The position numbers and the translations under genes are program-made. From Heterostelium multicystogenum (lineage: Eukaryota; Evosea; Eumycetozoa; Acytosteliales; Acytosteliaceae), in assembly GCA_003667245.1 (NCBI GenBank), contig RCNN01000158.1, positions 1 to 64,000 of the forward strand: 64,000 bases of DNA. The letters run 5' to 3'. Of the stretch, positions 46,879-58,534 are shown piece by piece. A model generated the notes under the pieces. That model saw only the letters and a list, made by a program, of their open reading frames with translations. It was not told where the DNA came from and did not search any database. Position 1 is the stretch's first letter. Every line of letters begins with the position of its first letter.

Positions 46879-47193
46879 TTACATAAATAGTCCTTGTTTC
46901 TCTAATAGCAAGTCTTGTAATTCTTTTAGTTGACTCTTCTTTTTTTCGATGATAGCTATATTTTCAGTCATTGCTTCGTAGTAAACAGGATCTGGGTCAT
47001 CGACATAGGCATTCGCCAACTCTACATTAGATCTCTCAAGATTTTCAATGAACTTTGTCACATCCTCTATATTGAACTGTAACAACTCTTCCTCTGTGCT
47101 ATAATGTGGCTTTATACTATCGATTCTACGTAGCTGCTCTTGTTCTTCTTCATCTAACTCCACATCTTTCATTATATTGCTACTGGTATCCAT
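46879..47193 (-). CDS. Small acidic coiled-coil protein, unknown
   Basis: An intact 104-codon ORF with an ATG in an AT-rich leader. It begins MDTSSNIMKDVELDEEEQEQ and is strongly acidic in the first half. It then forms a predicted coiled coil or helical hairpin (FIENLERSNVELANAY, YYEAMTENIAIIEKKKSQLK) and ends KELQDLLLEKQGLFM. There is no signal peptide or membrane segment. The heptad-like spacing and normal codon usage argue for a real gene, probably a small subunit of a larger complex, but I do not recognise the family. Confidence 0.7.
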   Translation of the reverse strand: MDTSSNIMKDVELDEEEQEQLRRIDSIKPHYSTEEELLQFNIEDVTKFIENLERSNVELANAYVDDPDPVYYEAMTENIAIIEKKKSQLKELQDLLLEKQGLFM

Positions 47194-47613
47194 CTTTTAC
47201 TGCTACTTCTACTGTTGTCTAATTCTTTCTTTTCTTTGATTCGATTCAATTCGATTCAATTCTTTTCGTTTTAATCTAATTAGATTTATTCAATTAAATT
47301 TCAAGTTTATCGGTGAACTGTTGTTGTTGGTCCAACCTCCAGCAATTTGCGTGAATTAAGAATTGAACTCAGTAAGACCCACAGTTTTCTTTTAATAATA
47401 TTTTTCATGAAAAACACAAACTGACAGCTTATTGTTGTTGTTTGTTGTTGTAAATCATATGAAAACAAGATTTGAACAAAATTAAATTAAATTTTAGTTT
47501 TGATAAAGCATTGACATTCATATTATATTGTGTTTGTATTGTATTGTATCCTATTAATTTTATTGTTTGTAAAATATAATATCATATATAATAAATATAT
47601 CATTTATAAATAA
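47194..47613. promoter_or_regulatory. Divergent promoter region
   Basis: AT-rich spacer between the divergent small acidic gene and the peroxisomal protease; it has TATA-like stretches (ATATATAATAAATATATC near 47583-47600) just ahead of the protease start. No further motif is defensible. Confidence 0.35.
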
Positions 47614-49662
47614 ATGACAAGTAATGATCAATACTCAACATTATCTACATTATCATCATCACTTGACATTTCAAAATTAAGACAATGTTGTGTTGTTGTT
47701 AGAGTAAAAGGTAGTGATTCTTTCTATAATAGTAATGGCGGTAATAGTGGAACCAACAGCTCCAGTGCTTTGAAATCTAATAAATCATCATCTTCGCAAG
47801 CTCCTACTTTCTCACATTCAAGGTAAATCGACTTGGACTTCTACTGAACCAACTTTGATTTAACTAACTTTCATGATAACCCAATTATACTAACAGTGAA
47901 GGTAAAATCACTTTTAGTTGCAGCGGATTCATTATTAATAAGGAGCATGGTATCATTTTAACATCTTCATCGATTTTCATGCCATTCCTAAGTAAACCAA
48001 ATGAACAGGCTCACTATGAAATACATAGAGATACTGAGATCGATATCATGTGTAACAATAATAGAATGATCAAAGGAGAAGATATAAAGACAAGCAATCA
48101 AATGTCGGTTTATAAAGTGGCCGACGAACGCATCTATGACCCTCTGAAAGAGTGGATTCAATGTCGATTCTACCACTTGATTGAAGTAGATCAATCGATT
48201 CTCGATATAGTGGATCTCCTGAAATCCTACTTTGTCATTGGATCAAGTAAATCACTATCGTTGGTCTTGCTGAAAGCATCGTCCCCTCTCACCATTGATC
48301 CCTCAATAGAACAAGTCAAATTTTGCACATTCGACACACATAAAGACTGGTGAGCACATCTCAATCATTGCCTCTCCCTTTGGATTCATTTCACCAACAA
48401 TCTTTTTAAACTCAGTATCGAGCGGAATCATATGCAACAAGATTGCATCAAGACCCTACTCTCATCCCAGTCTATTTCTGACGGATGCCAGATGCCTGCC
48501 TGGCAGCGAAGGTGCAGCTGTATTCAATTCACGTGGTGAGATTATTGCTATAGTAACACCACCCATTCGTGCCAAAGATGAAAAAACACCATTTAATCTT
48601 GCATCTCTGCTTCCAACACATACATTCCTTGAATACCTCATGAAGACGGGACTGGTGGCAAGACCCACCAATTCCAATTCACTTACTCCACTGGACAATC
48701 AACCACCATCAAAGTTTTCGGCACTAGACAAGCAGAAACATAATATAGTTTTAGTGAAATTCAAAGATACTTGGGGATCTGGTGTTCTGATATCTGGAAA
48801 TGGATATGTTTTAACAAATGCTCATATTTTAGCGCCATCGATTTCGGCCCTACACAAAGCATCGAATGACTCGAATAATGGCAATGGCTATCCACCTCAC
48901 ATGTTCAAGGACTATCGCGTAGAAATCCGAGTGGATTATGCTGCTCTAGTTGGCAAAGAAACTATTGGCGGACATATGTGGTATAATGCTCGAATTGAAT
49001 ATATTTCACATACCCATCTAGACATTGCTCTACTCAAGATTGTTGGTGATTCATTGAAGTTTCACCATGTAGAATGCGAAACACTTCTCAATGTCCAGCA
49101 TGGAACAGAGGTAGCTGTTCTAGGATATCCTCTTTTACCACCTGCACAAGAACCCCCAGTCTCAATAACACATGGAATCATATCCAACATTGTTTGTGTC
49201 GATGGAATGGCAGTAAGCTATCAAACAACAGCACCAGTACATTCTGGAAACTCTGGTGGAGGTCTCTTTGACGAACAAGGAAACTTCCTAGGAATTGTCA
49301 CCTGTAATGCCAAACAAAGAAATGGATCTATAATTACTGATCTCAACTTTTCTATACCAGTCACATCTCTCATTCACTTTTTCAACTATGCAAACGGACA
49401 GGACCGACAAGGTCTTGAAATAATGATGCTTTCAAAGACCAACAAATTCTTGAGAGCACTTTGGAAACTACAGATTACATCTTCACCTCAGTCCAATAAT
49501 AGCCATAAGCAACAACAACTTCAAAAACCACCACAGCAATCAAGTTATGGTAAAAAATATTCAGAATTCCTTGAAAAGATTACAAATACACCTCAGACAG
49601 TAGCCTCTAGCAACCATAGTAATAATACTGAAAGTATAACATCATTAGTTTCAAAATTATAA
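47614..49662 (+). CDS. Peroxisomal trypsin-like processing protease (TYSND1/DEG15 type)
   Basis: Cleaves presequences of PTS2 proteins and processes some PTS1 enzymes inside peroxisomes. Exon 1 is 47614-47822, the intron 47823-47896 (74 nt), exon 2 47897-49662, about 658 codons. The N-terminal half is the non-catalytic trypsin-like lobe unique to TYSND1/DEG15 (TFSCSGFIINKEHGIILTSS, SIIASPFGFISPTIF, GSEGAAVFNSRGEIIAIV). The C-terminal protease domain has WGSGVLISGNGYVLTNAH (His), THLDIALLKI (Asp) and APVHSGNSGGGLFDEQG (Ser), a complete catalytic triad. The final residues are SKL, a canonical PTS1, giving the location directly. One single-base shift near 48350 separates the lobes. There is no PDZ domain, as expected for this branch. 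Confidence 0.93.
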
Positions 49663-49912
49663 AATAACCTAACATACCATATACAACAAAAATATGTTAT
49701 TAATAAACTAATAATCTGTAATATATACACTAAAATATAATATTTCGTTGGCTAATTTTTGATAAGTCTTTTCAATCAAATTCCAAGTTTTATCATGGAA
49801 GTTTGTAGTACATGTAAAATACATTAATTATGGAGAATAATAAATACACTTTCCAGGTTCTTTTGTTTAATAATTTAAATAGTATATCATATTAATTTAT
49901 TTAATTAATAAT
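49663..49912. other. Intergenic between convergent genes
   Basis: 250 bp, AT-rich, containing polyadenylation-type AATAAA signals for both flanking genes. Confidence 0.5.
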
Positions 49913-51340
49913 TTAGTTGGCTCTCATTCTGAATGATGGACGAGCATTGGCGGAGGTGCAGAGTCCGACATCGGTACAGACAGCGAGTGGGCTGACGTTG
50001 TTGATGAGACGTTGGATGATGGCTGGACCGTACAAGGCAACGATGGACTTGCAGGCGGAGGCGAGTGGACCTACATCAGCACAGTCGTTTTCCAAAATGG
50101 TGACGATTTGGTTGACAGTCAATCCCTTGTCGAGGTAGGTCTCAATACGACCGACCAAATAACTGCAGAGGGTGCACTCGGCGGATCCCTTGATGGTCTT
50201 CTTGGTGCTGCTGCAAACACCGATTTCAGTGCAAATGGTGATTGGGTTCTCTTGGTTGTTGATGGCAGCGATGATTTGTGGTACGTACAAGTTTACGAAG
50301 TTTTGACAGGTTGAGGCTAATGGACCCAAAGCGTTACAGTCGTTGTCCAATTGGTTTTCAATTTCGGTTTGGTTGAGGTTAAGGTTCAAGTATGATTCGA
50401 CCTTTCCGACAATGTAGTTGCAGAGTGAGCATTCAACTTGGTTGTTGACCTTCTTGGCAACCTTGACTTGGGAGGTGCAGAGACCAATGTTGGTGCAGAT
50501 GGTGATTGGGCTGGCTTCGTTGACCAATTCGTTGATGATTTGTGGACCGTACAAGGCGACAGCAGTCTTGCAGATTGAGGCCATTGGACCCAAATCAGCG
50601 CAGTCGTTTTCCAAAGCAGAGACAATCTCTGGGACAGTCAAGTTACCTTCGATGTATTTTTCAGCACGAGCAACAAGGTAGTTGCAGACGGAGCACTCAA
50701 CATCTCCCTTAACGGCCTTCTTTGGGGCTGGCTTGGCGATCTTGCTGGTGCAAAGACCGATTTCAGTGCAAACAGTCAATGGGTTCTCGTCGTTTTGGAT
50801 CTTTTGGATGATGGTTGGACCGTAGATGTTGACAACATCATCACAGATGGTGGCAACTGGACCCAAATTGGAACAATCTTGTTGCAAGATACTCATGATT
50901 TGGGTTTCGTTCAAGTTGAGGTTCAAAGCAGACTCGATCTTACCGACCAAATAGTTGCAGAGCTCGCAGTTAACACCGGTGACTGGCTTCTTGACTTGGA
51001 CAGTTGGTGAGCACAAACCGATGTCAGTGCAAATGGTGACTGGGTTTTGAGCAGCAATAACTTTGTTGATGATGGTGGTACCGTAGACGGCGATGAGGGT
51101 CTTGCACTCACCAGCCAATGGACCCATGACGGCACATTCGTTTTGGAGATCCAAAATAATTTGAGCTTCAGTAATATTCTTTTCGACGTAGTTTTCAACT
51201 TTTCCTACAACGTAGCTGCAGAGTGAGCATTGAACACCCTCTTCCTTTTCAACACGAACTGAGTTTTGTTCGTGGACAGCGATAGCTGAAACTGAGTAAA
51301 CTGCCAACAAGGCGAATAAAGCAATAGCGACAAATTTCAT
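49913..51340 (-). CDS. Prosaposin-like protein with five saposin B repeats
   Basis: An intact 475-codon ORF. Signal peptide MKFVAIALFALLAVYSVSA. Five saposin B units follow, each about 75-80 residues with the six-cysteine pattern CxxC...C...C...C...C: for example CSLCSYVVGKVENYV, NECAVMGPLAGECKTLI, VTICTDIGLCSP in the first; the others begin CELCNYLVG, CSVCNYLVA, CSLCNYIVG and CTLCSYLVG. Glycosylation sites NIT, NLT and NLNET/NLNQT recur at the same place in helix 2. Saposins disturb membranes and present lipids to lysosomal hydrolases, and in amoebae related proteins also attack bacterial membranes. The protein is probably cut into single units in lysosomes. Codon use is GC-rich, suggesting strong expression; TATATATATATAATG lies just upstream. 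Confidence 0.95.
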   Translation of the reverse strand: MKFVAIALFALLAVYSVSAIAVHEQNSVRVEKEEGVQCSLCSYVVGKVENYVEKNITEAQIILDLQNECAVMGPLAGECKTLIAVYGTTIINKVIAAQNPVTICTDIGLCSPTVQVKKPVTGVNCELCNYLVGKIESALNLNLNETQIMSILQQDCSNLGPVATICDDVVNIYGPTIIQKIQNDENPLTVCTEIGLCTSKIAKPAPKKAVKGDVECSVCNYLVARAEKYIEGNLTVPEIVSALENDCADLGPMASICKTAVALYGPQIINELVNEASPITICTNIGLCTSQVKVAKKVNNQVECSLCNYIVGKVESYLNLNLNQTEIENQLDNDCNALGPLASTCQNFVNLYVPQIIAAINNQENPITICTEIGVCSSTKKTIKGSAECTLCSYLVGRIETYLDKGLTVNQIVTILENDCADVGPLASACKSIVALYGPAIIQRLINNVSPLAVCTDVGLCTSANARPSFRMRAN

Positions 51341-52353
51341 TGTACTATTCTATCTGTATATATATATAATGTTTGAGTAAAACTGAATCAGATGTTTCCA
51401 GGTCCTCCTTTTTAATGTTTTGGGAGCCGATGTTAGGAAGGTTTTGGTGACCACCAAAAAAATAAATAAATAAATCAAAAAATTGAAAATAAAAGTAGTA
51501 GTAACTCTACTATTTCAATGGTACACTACCACGACCACCTCATTTCTAGTTTGAGTCATTCCGAGCACCTACAAAGAGGATGTGCTAAGAAAAATAGCTT
51601 GACAAATCCTTGAGATTTTGTGTCTTGTGAAAATTTTGATGAATGATTTTGAATTGATATTTTTAAAAAATGCCATGATGATATCATATTTAGCCATTGA
51701 TTTTGCAATCCGATTATGTAAAAAAAACAAAATAGTTTAATGTGAAAAATCACAATCAAGTTTTCGAAATGGAAAAATATCTGAAATCCCTTCAAATCAA
51801 ACTACCTCTTTAGACATTACAATTAACCCATCAAAAACTGAAAAACTAACTAAAACACACGCCTGATTTGATTTTGTCCTAAAAACCCTGACATCAGAAG
51901 GGGCTAAAGGGTAGTTGTTTCTTTATTGAACGACATGTACCAACAAGTTATAATTAAGTGAGCAGGTAGCCAAAATTTCAAACAACACTCGAACCCATTT
52001 TTCATTGTAAAGGTGAATTTAGTGATTCTGAATTGTCATTCTACATTTCTGAATGATCAAATCGAATAATCAGTCACGATATCAGTAAATATGAGATATT
52101 TATGAAAAAGGTTGGATAAAAACATAAATAAATATCGAAATTGTGACTCAAAGTTGGGAGTAAATATCCGAAATGTAATTGGAACTCTTGTTGTCGGAAC
52201 TTTGGTTGTTGAGTGTAATCAATTGTGTTTGGAACAGTTGCTGTTTGACTGTTTGATTGTAATGGGCAACAACATTAATCTTTAGTGACACTATTTATAT
52301 ATTTAATCAAACACTACCAAAAAGTGATTGCCTGCAGTATGTTGGTATAGTTT
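51341..52353. other. Intergenic
   Basis: 1 kb between the prosaposin start and the end of the next minus-strand gene. Contains TA repeats near 51355-51372 (probable prosaposin TATA region) and AT-rich DNA. The ORF at 51556-51795 has no coding character. Confidence 0.5.
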
Positions 52354-54935
52354 TCAGTTTATTTTGATCTTGAATCTTTTTCTTAAGAAGTTAATGATGG
52401 TTCCTTCAGAAAGTTCCGGTTTGTTGTTGGTAGGTCGATTTGTTGGCGGCTGATAGTGGAGTGGCTTTGGTGGAGGCTTGCTTGAGTAGCTTGTGAGCAG
52501 GTGTTCAACGTGTGGATCTTTAACCAGTTCATTGTCACCTTTAATCAAAATCTGGATGGCTGGAGTGATGCTCGTCATTTTCTTGAGATCCATTAGGGAT
52601 TTGAAGAATCTACATCTTAAAGCTGGCTGTCCTTCTAGTACTTGCAAGATGATAAGTATAAGTTCTTGACTGAGTGAATTTGCTGTTTGTAAAGTGTTTT
52701 CAACCATCAGTGATTCAAAGTATTCTTTGATCAATCTAGTTTGGTTGGCTTTGTAAAAAATCTTGAAGATGGTTGCATACTGTTGTTGGGTAAGATCGTT
52801 GGTTGGAATGGTGTTTTTCTTTCTCTCAATTCCAAAGAATGTGTCGAATTGTTCGAGACTTAGTTCAGCCTGCTTCTCTGTATTGCGCTTATCCTCGAGT
52901 TGTTTCAACAATATTTGAGCCGCCAGTTGATAGCTAAGTTGATCTTTTTGCTGCATATTCTGGAATAAGTCAGTTGCCAATGGATATTCTCCACGCTGTA
53001 TGAGTTGAGAGAGTTTGAGATTATGAAGAGGAATTGATTCATGTTGTTGAGGAAGAAGACAGACTATAGTAGATGCCAATTGCTGTACTTGTTTGTCATC
53101 TTGCATATTGGTGAGTAGATTAGTTTGCAATGGCATCGAGAGTACGTGTTTGTAGTTGAGGGAAGTACTTGCCCATTGCAAGTCCAGCATCCAAAATTCG
53201 AATTAAAAGTGTATATCTCTTGCTTCCGACGAGACTAATGAGAATGTCGTTGAAGGGTGTGATGTTGCCAACACTTCTACTGTCTGGAAGAATATTGATT
53301 CCATTCATTAGATCGGACTGTATTGTCTCAGAAAAGAATCGGGGATTGGAAAATAGTGGGACAAAACGTGATGGAACCAACTTTAAGAAGCTTGGATAGT
53401 GCTCCGGAACTGATTCGTAGATGGCAATGGAGCAACGAGTTAACAGTTGATCACGTGGTATTTCTTTGTTGAGGAAATAGAACTTTTGCAATTTATCAAT
53501 GACCATATCAATATCTGACTTTTCGAGGTAGGCAGCAAGCTCATTATCAGCTTTTATTGCTGAATAACCACCACGTCTCACGGCAGCTTGTTTGCGGAAA
53601 GTTTCTCCTTTGATAAGTGGGTCAATGGTGTAGGAAAGGAAGCTACGCATTGCAGCAACATCGCCAATTGGAGTAGTGCTCACTGCAGCCCAATGGCGAG
53701 CAAGTTCATCGTCTCCACGTAATTTGTGGTAGGCGACAAAAGGCTTGTAGCAGCGTTGTCCAATCATATTTACGCCACGAGCATACCAATCGAGAGCATA
53801 GTGATAGCAGTCGAGCTTTAAATATATACTGATAATTGACTCCAATGCGGTAGCACTATTGCTACTCTTCCAGAGTAAATGTCTAAGGAAAGAGAATAAT
53901 TCATCATGAACATCTTTGTCTTGAATTGGAGAAGTTTCAGTGGATGAAGTTGCGGCCTTTTGTGTTTGATTTGCCTTTGGATCGGGATGAGACATTGCTT
54001 CATTGTAGACAATAAGAGTGGAGAGAGATGGTAGTGATTGCAGATCCATCTGCTTGACAGCAGCCAGTTGTTTTGGGTTGCTGGCAGACTGCTTGAAAGC
54101 AGTGAAAAGGGTGTATTGCGATACATCCGATCGCAAAAAGAGATGCAGTATTTTCGGTTCTTGATGCATCTTGGTGAAGATATAATCAGACAGTTTCTGT
54201 AAAAGTTGATTGTCAATCGATGTTATATTGTTCCACGTGTATTGCTCAATGATTCTGGTGATCCAGATATGATCTCGTATCGCAAGGAAATATCGCAGGA
54301 AATCATCTATGACCATAGCAATCTTGAATGTTTTATTCTTTGAAATCCAAGCAAACAGTTGTCCAATATATTTAGCTTTATTTAACTTTATGTTTTCATC
54401 GTTTATTAATGTACTAGAAAGAAAGTCTTTTAGCCTAAATAAGATAGATAGCACAATGATTAATAATCATTCTTTACAAGAGTAGAAAGAGTCTCTTCTC
54501 AGTAATATACCTTTGATCCGCTAGTAAATAGTTATTTGCCTCATATAGGGTTTTAATATTTTGTATTTCTACATAAAAAGGATGTGAAGGATATGATTGT
54601 TGATGATGGATTGGTTGTTGTTGTTGTATTGTCGTAGGGTATACAGAATCAATTGGTTCATCTATATTTATATTGCTAGTATTTCTATTGAATTGTATAT
54701 TGCTGTTGTTATTGATACTATTAGTAATACTACTGCTATTACTACTACTACTACTATTATTATTATTATTATTAGTAGTAGAATATGATCTTGATACAGT
54801 ATATTGTGGCGATGGTAAGGTAGAGGGTGATGATTTTACAATAAGATTATGATTAATATAATAAGGTATACATTTTTGATTGGTATTGATTAAAGAGTGT
54901 ATGATTCTTTTATTGGTTAGCCTATAGTTTATCAT
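52354..54935 (-). CDS. Mitochondrial helical-repeat (PPR-like) protein A
   Basis: About 840 codons. Exon 1 is 54511-54935, the intron 54435-54510 (76 nt), exon 2 52354-54434. The N-terminus is an Asn/Ser-rich, Arg-containing mitochondrial presequence (SPQYTVSRSYSTTNNNN). The rest is all-helical with units of 30-40 residues (AIYESVPEHYPSFLKL, DILISLVGSKRYTLLIRILD, LDCYHYALDWYARG), an arrangement like PPR or TPR solenoids used in organelle RNA metabolism, but no unit fits the strict PPR consensus. One frameshift near 53125 lies between LDAIAN and LLTNMQDDKQ. The gene directly upstream on the same strand (55118-57773) has the same presequence style and matching blocks, so the two are tandem duplicates. 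Confidence 0.7.
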
Positions 54936-55117
54936 CTTATCATTTCCATAAAGATATATAATCACTTTAAGAATGCTCTTTATGATAGTGCTACACTCTG
55001 TTCATTTTTCTTCGTTTTTTCAAATTTGATTAAGACTCCGGAGTTCATTTTTATTTTTTGGAAAACAAATGCTTTCTGCAGGCTGGACAAGAAAAGTTTG
55101 GCAATGAACTAATGCAT

Positions 55118-57773
55118 CTAATTTGTTTGATTTTGATTTTGGTTGTGGTTGTTGTTTTTGTTATACTCTTGTATTACATCTTGATTAATCTTCTGTTGTA
55201 AAAAATGATTCAGGAGATAGTGGGTGGATTGTTCGGAAAGTGTACAGGTTGGTTTGCTTGGGAGAACGGGATGGATTTTGTAGTCGGTGGAGTTGTCGAG
55301 GATCTCTTTGACTGATTCATCGTTAACAATGTTGTTTGCCATCAGGATGATACGCTTGGTTTCTGTTGGGTAATCCTTGCGTGGCTTGAGTGATTTGAAT
55401 AGCTGTATCAGGCCGTGTTGATCATTGTCCTTTGTTTTGATCTTGACCAACTCGTGGAGAATAAGTGGACTTATCTCTTGTGGTTCCTTTTCTCCGATTG
55501 ATATGAGTTCGGCGATATATTCTCTGATGATATCGCTACCAACTTGATTGTTTTTAGCAAGTTCGGTAATCATACTGCTGTCTATCTTGTCAGTTCGAAC
55601 GAATTGTAAGAGTGATTTGAGAGAAGAAGGTGACTCTGTGAGTGAGGAGAATGCTGATTTGTTGCGAATGTAAATGGCTGTTGCTAGTTGGTTGGAGAGA
55701 TTGTTACGAATGTTGTCGGATAGTGTGAGTAATTGGCTTGCTGACTTGGTGTCACCCGATTCCACAAGAGCGGCCAAGCGGCAATTGAGCATTGACTGTG
55801 TCCATCCAGAGTGAGGAAGTCCACTTGGAACCAATATGTTTTCAATGGATTCCAGAGTTTTTCGATCGACTATATCGAGGTTGGTAAGGGTCTTCAAGAG
55901 GCAATATTCAATGGTCGATGGCATAAGTTTGATGTTGGAGTTGACTCCACTGCTTAAGAGACTGCGGCAACTAAGTCGAATCTCAAAGCATTGATCAGTC
56001 CAATAATAATAGAATTCCAAATTTGATGGCTGTGTGCAAAGAGTAGCTGTAGTTCTTTATGAGCATTCAGCAGTTTCAGTCCATGTTCTATATTGGCTAT
56101 GAGTAGCGGGCGAACCAGGCTGGGAGTCACCAGAAGCGACTTCAAAAGCGAGGGTATTGATTCAATAAACGAGGGAATGTCTGAAGCCCCCAAAAGCTGA
56201 ATGGTGCAGATCGATGGCATAATGAGGTGCCGTGATGGCAGCAATGAATAAATGTTTTTGTTGTTATTTTCTAAAGTAGTAATTCTTGAGTGTACCGGCG
56301 ACTCTAAGGGCGTTCTCTGCTCTGACTTTTGAGCAGTAGTGACTTAGTTGATCATCAGTGTCCGATTCAGGTACTGGTAGATTGAGTAGCATCGGACTGG
56401 GATTCATCTCCTCAAACTGGGAGATCAAAGGCTCGAGTGCTGGAAGTTTATGGTAAAGCGACAGGTAGTAGTTGTCCCAGAAATTAGATGCGTTATACTC
56501 TCCATGCACGCGGAAATAGACGAGGAACCAGCGCAGCTCTGCAGCCGAGGGCAGCAACTTATGATTGTGGTAGCGGCGCACTAGCCACCAAATCGCTAAG
56601 TCAGGTCGTTCGATCTTTAATGCATCGACAATCACCTTCTCATAGATATATTGAATTGAGGTTTCCTTGACGATTTTCAGCATGCTGTCCATGATACGTT
56701 CGTGAAACTGATGTTTTGGCTGCACAAGCGAGTAGCCGGTGCGGTCGGAGTTGTTAAGAGGGTCAGGTTGATTGTGTGATGGGATGTTTGAGTATATTTC
56801 ATTGTAGAGGAGGAGAGTTGCAATCGTATCTTTGTTTCTTACGTTGCGCAATACCTTTTGTGATGATACGGTAGGTTGCATGTGGATGCTCGAGTATCGT
56901 CTGTATCGACTCGGCGTGGAGCAAGCCGACGTCAGTTGTTCTATCATCAAAAAGTAGTTGTCGATCATTGTGTCGATGGTTTGCTCGTTGAGTGAGAATC
57001 TTCCATAGTTGGCAGTTTGATCATTCAGCAGCTGAATCAAGGGTATGAAGAAGCGTGAGTTTTTCTGTGTAATTGACAGTTGAAAACAGTTGGTTGAACA
57101 AAGTATCGCTCAAATATCGATTGTAGACCACCCATTTCAGAACAGGTACCAGATTATTACTTCTCTCTTTGAATAGTTGTGTTACACTAGATGAGATGAA
57201 GTGATTGTAAGTCACATTGTCCAATCATACTCGATCGTCGAGTGTCTAAGCATAGGGTTGCGGGTACCTACAAAGTTTCGGCAGTTGCAGGTTTAGTCTT
57301 GAAATATTCTTTCAACACATGATAGTCCTCAGAGTTATAATTGGTATTCTTGTCGAGTGTTGTCAGATCCAAAGGATGCTTTTTTTAAAAAAGGCATTGT
57401 CATAGTTGGTACTTTCAGCTGATGCTCTTTGATTGCTTCTTATTTGATTGCTTTTGTTATGGTTGTTATAGCTGCTGTCGCTGTTATTGTTATCGTTTAT
57501 AAATTTGATACTTTTATTTCGCTTGTTGTTATTGACGACAAATCGATTGGATGTCGATGAGAAGTTTCTTATAAGACCTGATCGAAGTAGTCCGTTGCTA
57601 CTGTTGATATCATTATTGGTACCTCTAGTGCTATTGATGTAGCTATGAGAATGAATAGTTGGTGTAGATCCAAGAATATAATGATTGTAATAATACGATA
57701 GGATATTATAGGTATTACTACTATTGCTACTACTGCTACTACAAAAGTTAGCAGTATTTAATCGACTCAACAT
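55118..57773 (-). CDS. Mitochondrial helical-repeat (PPR-like) protein B, paralogue
   Basis: About 870 codons in at least five frame pieces. It starts MLSRLNTANFCSSSSSNSSN, with RNFSSTSNRF as a likely presequence cleavage region, then DLTTLDKNTNYNSEDYHVLK, VTYNHFISSSVTQLFKERSN, YNEIYSNIPSHNQPD, PSAAELRWFLVYFRVHGEYN (matching the KPFVAYHKLRGDDE block of paralogue A), CTIQLLGASDIPSFIESIPS, HSGWTQSMLNCRLAALVESG, ESVKEILDNSTDYKIHP, and an Asn/Gln tail. Frame changes lie near 57375, 57230, 57025, 56250 and 55960; no clear intron explains them. Like paralogue A it is all-helical and probably mitochondrial, perhaps in RNA maturation. Identity between the pair is low, so the duplication is old. Confidence 0.65.
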
Positions 57774-58534
57774 ATTGTAATCTCATACAACAATGATCAT
57801 AGGCGGCAAATCACTCATCTGAGTCCTCACATGAATCAATAGATTTGTGCATGGACTTTATTTTTACATTTTTTCAAGTAATAAATCTGACAGACCATAA
57901 TGAATCAGATTAATTGATTGCTTTGGGTGGTAGTAAATGACTTATTAAACAGATACTTCAATATTAGAGATGAATATTAGATTCAATATTATTATTAAAG
58001 TATGACCTAATCTTTTAATATTAGAGTTACAATGGTTGACAAAAACCAACATCATCATACAACATTCTATTGTAATGTTGATTGGTTATATAAATTAACA
58101 TATCTCCATACAGTGTCAATTACTACTGTAATGATTACATACACCACATCATTTTACTAGGTTTAGTATATTGATTGTTTTTTGTTTGGGAATTACGAGC
58201 TAACACACCACCAAAAGTGAAGAAATCAATCAATTAATTTGTAGTTTTCTAAATCATGATTTGCTGTAGTGGATTGAATAATAGTAGTAGTAACACATAT
58301 ATATTTCTAATGTAAAATACAGAATATATACGCATGTAATCGAATCGAATTGCATCGAGTTGGAATGATGAAATAGAAGTAAATAGTAATCATGATTAAA
58401 TAATTACTACTTTCTACGACTATATTATCATTAATATAAATAGAATAATTAAATGGACAACAACCAAATTGAATTCCATTCTCAAATAATTTAATATGAT
58501 GTGCCGAGCACTTTAAATATATCTAAAGAGATTA
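57774..58534. other. Intergenic, divergent promoter region
   Basis: AT-rich DNA between the divergent paralogue B and MFS copy 1; no gene is visible. Confidence 0.5.
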
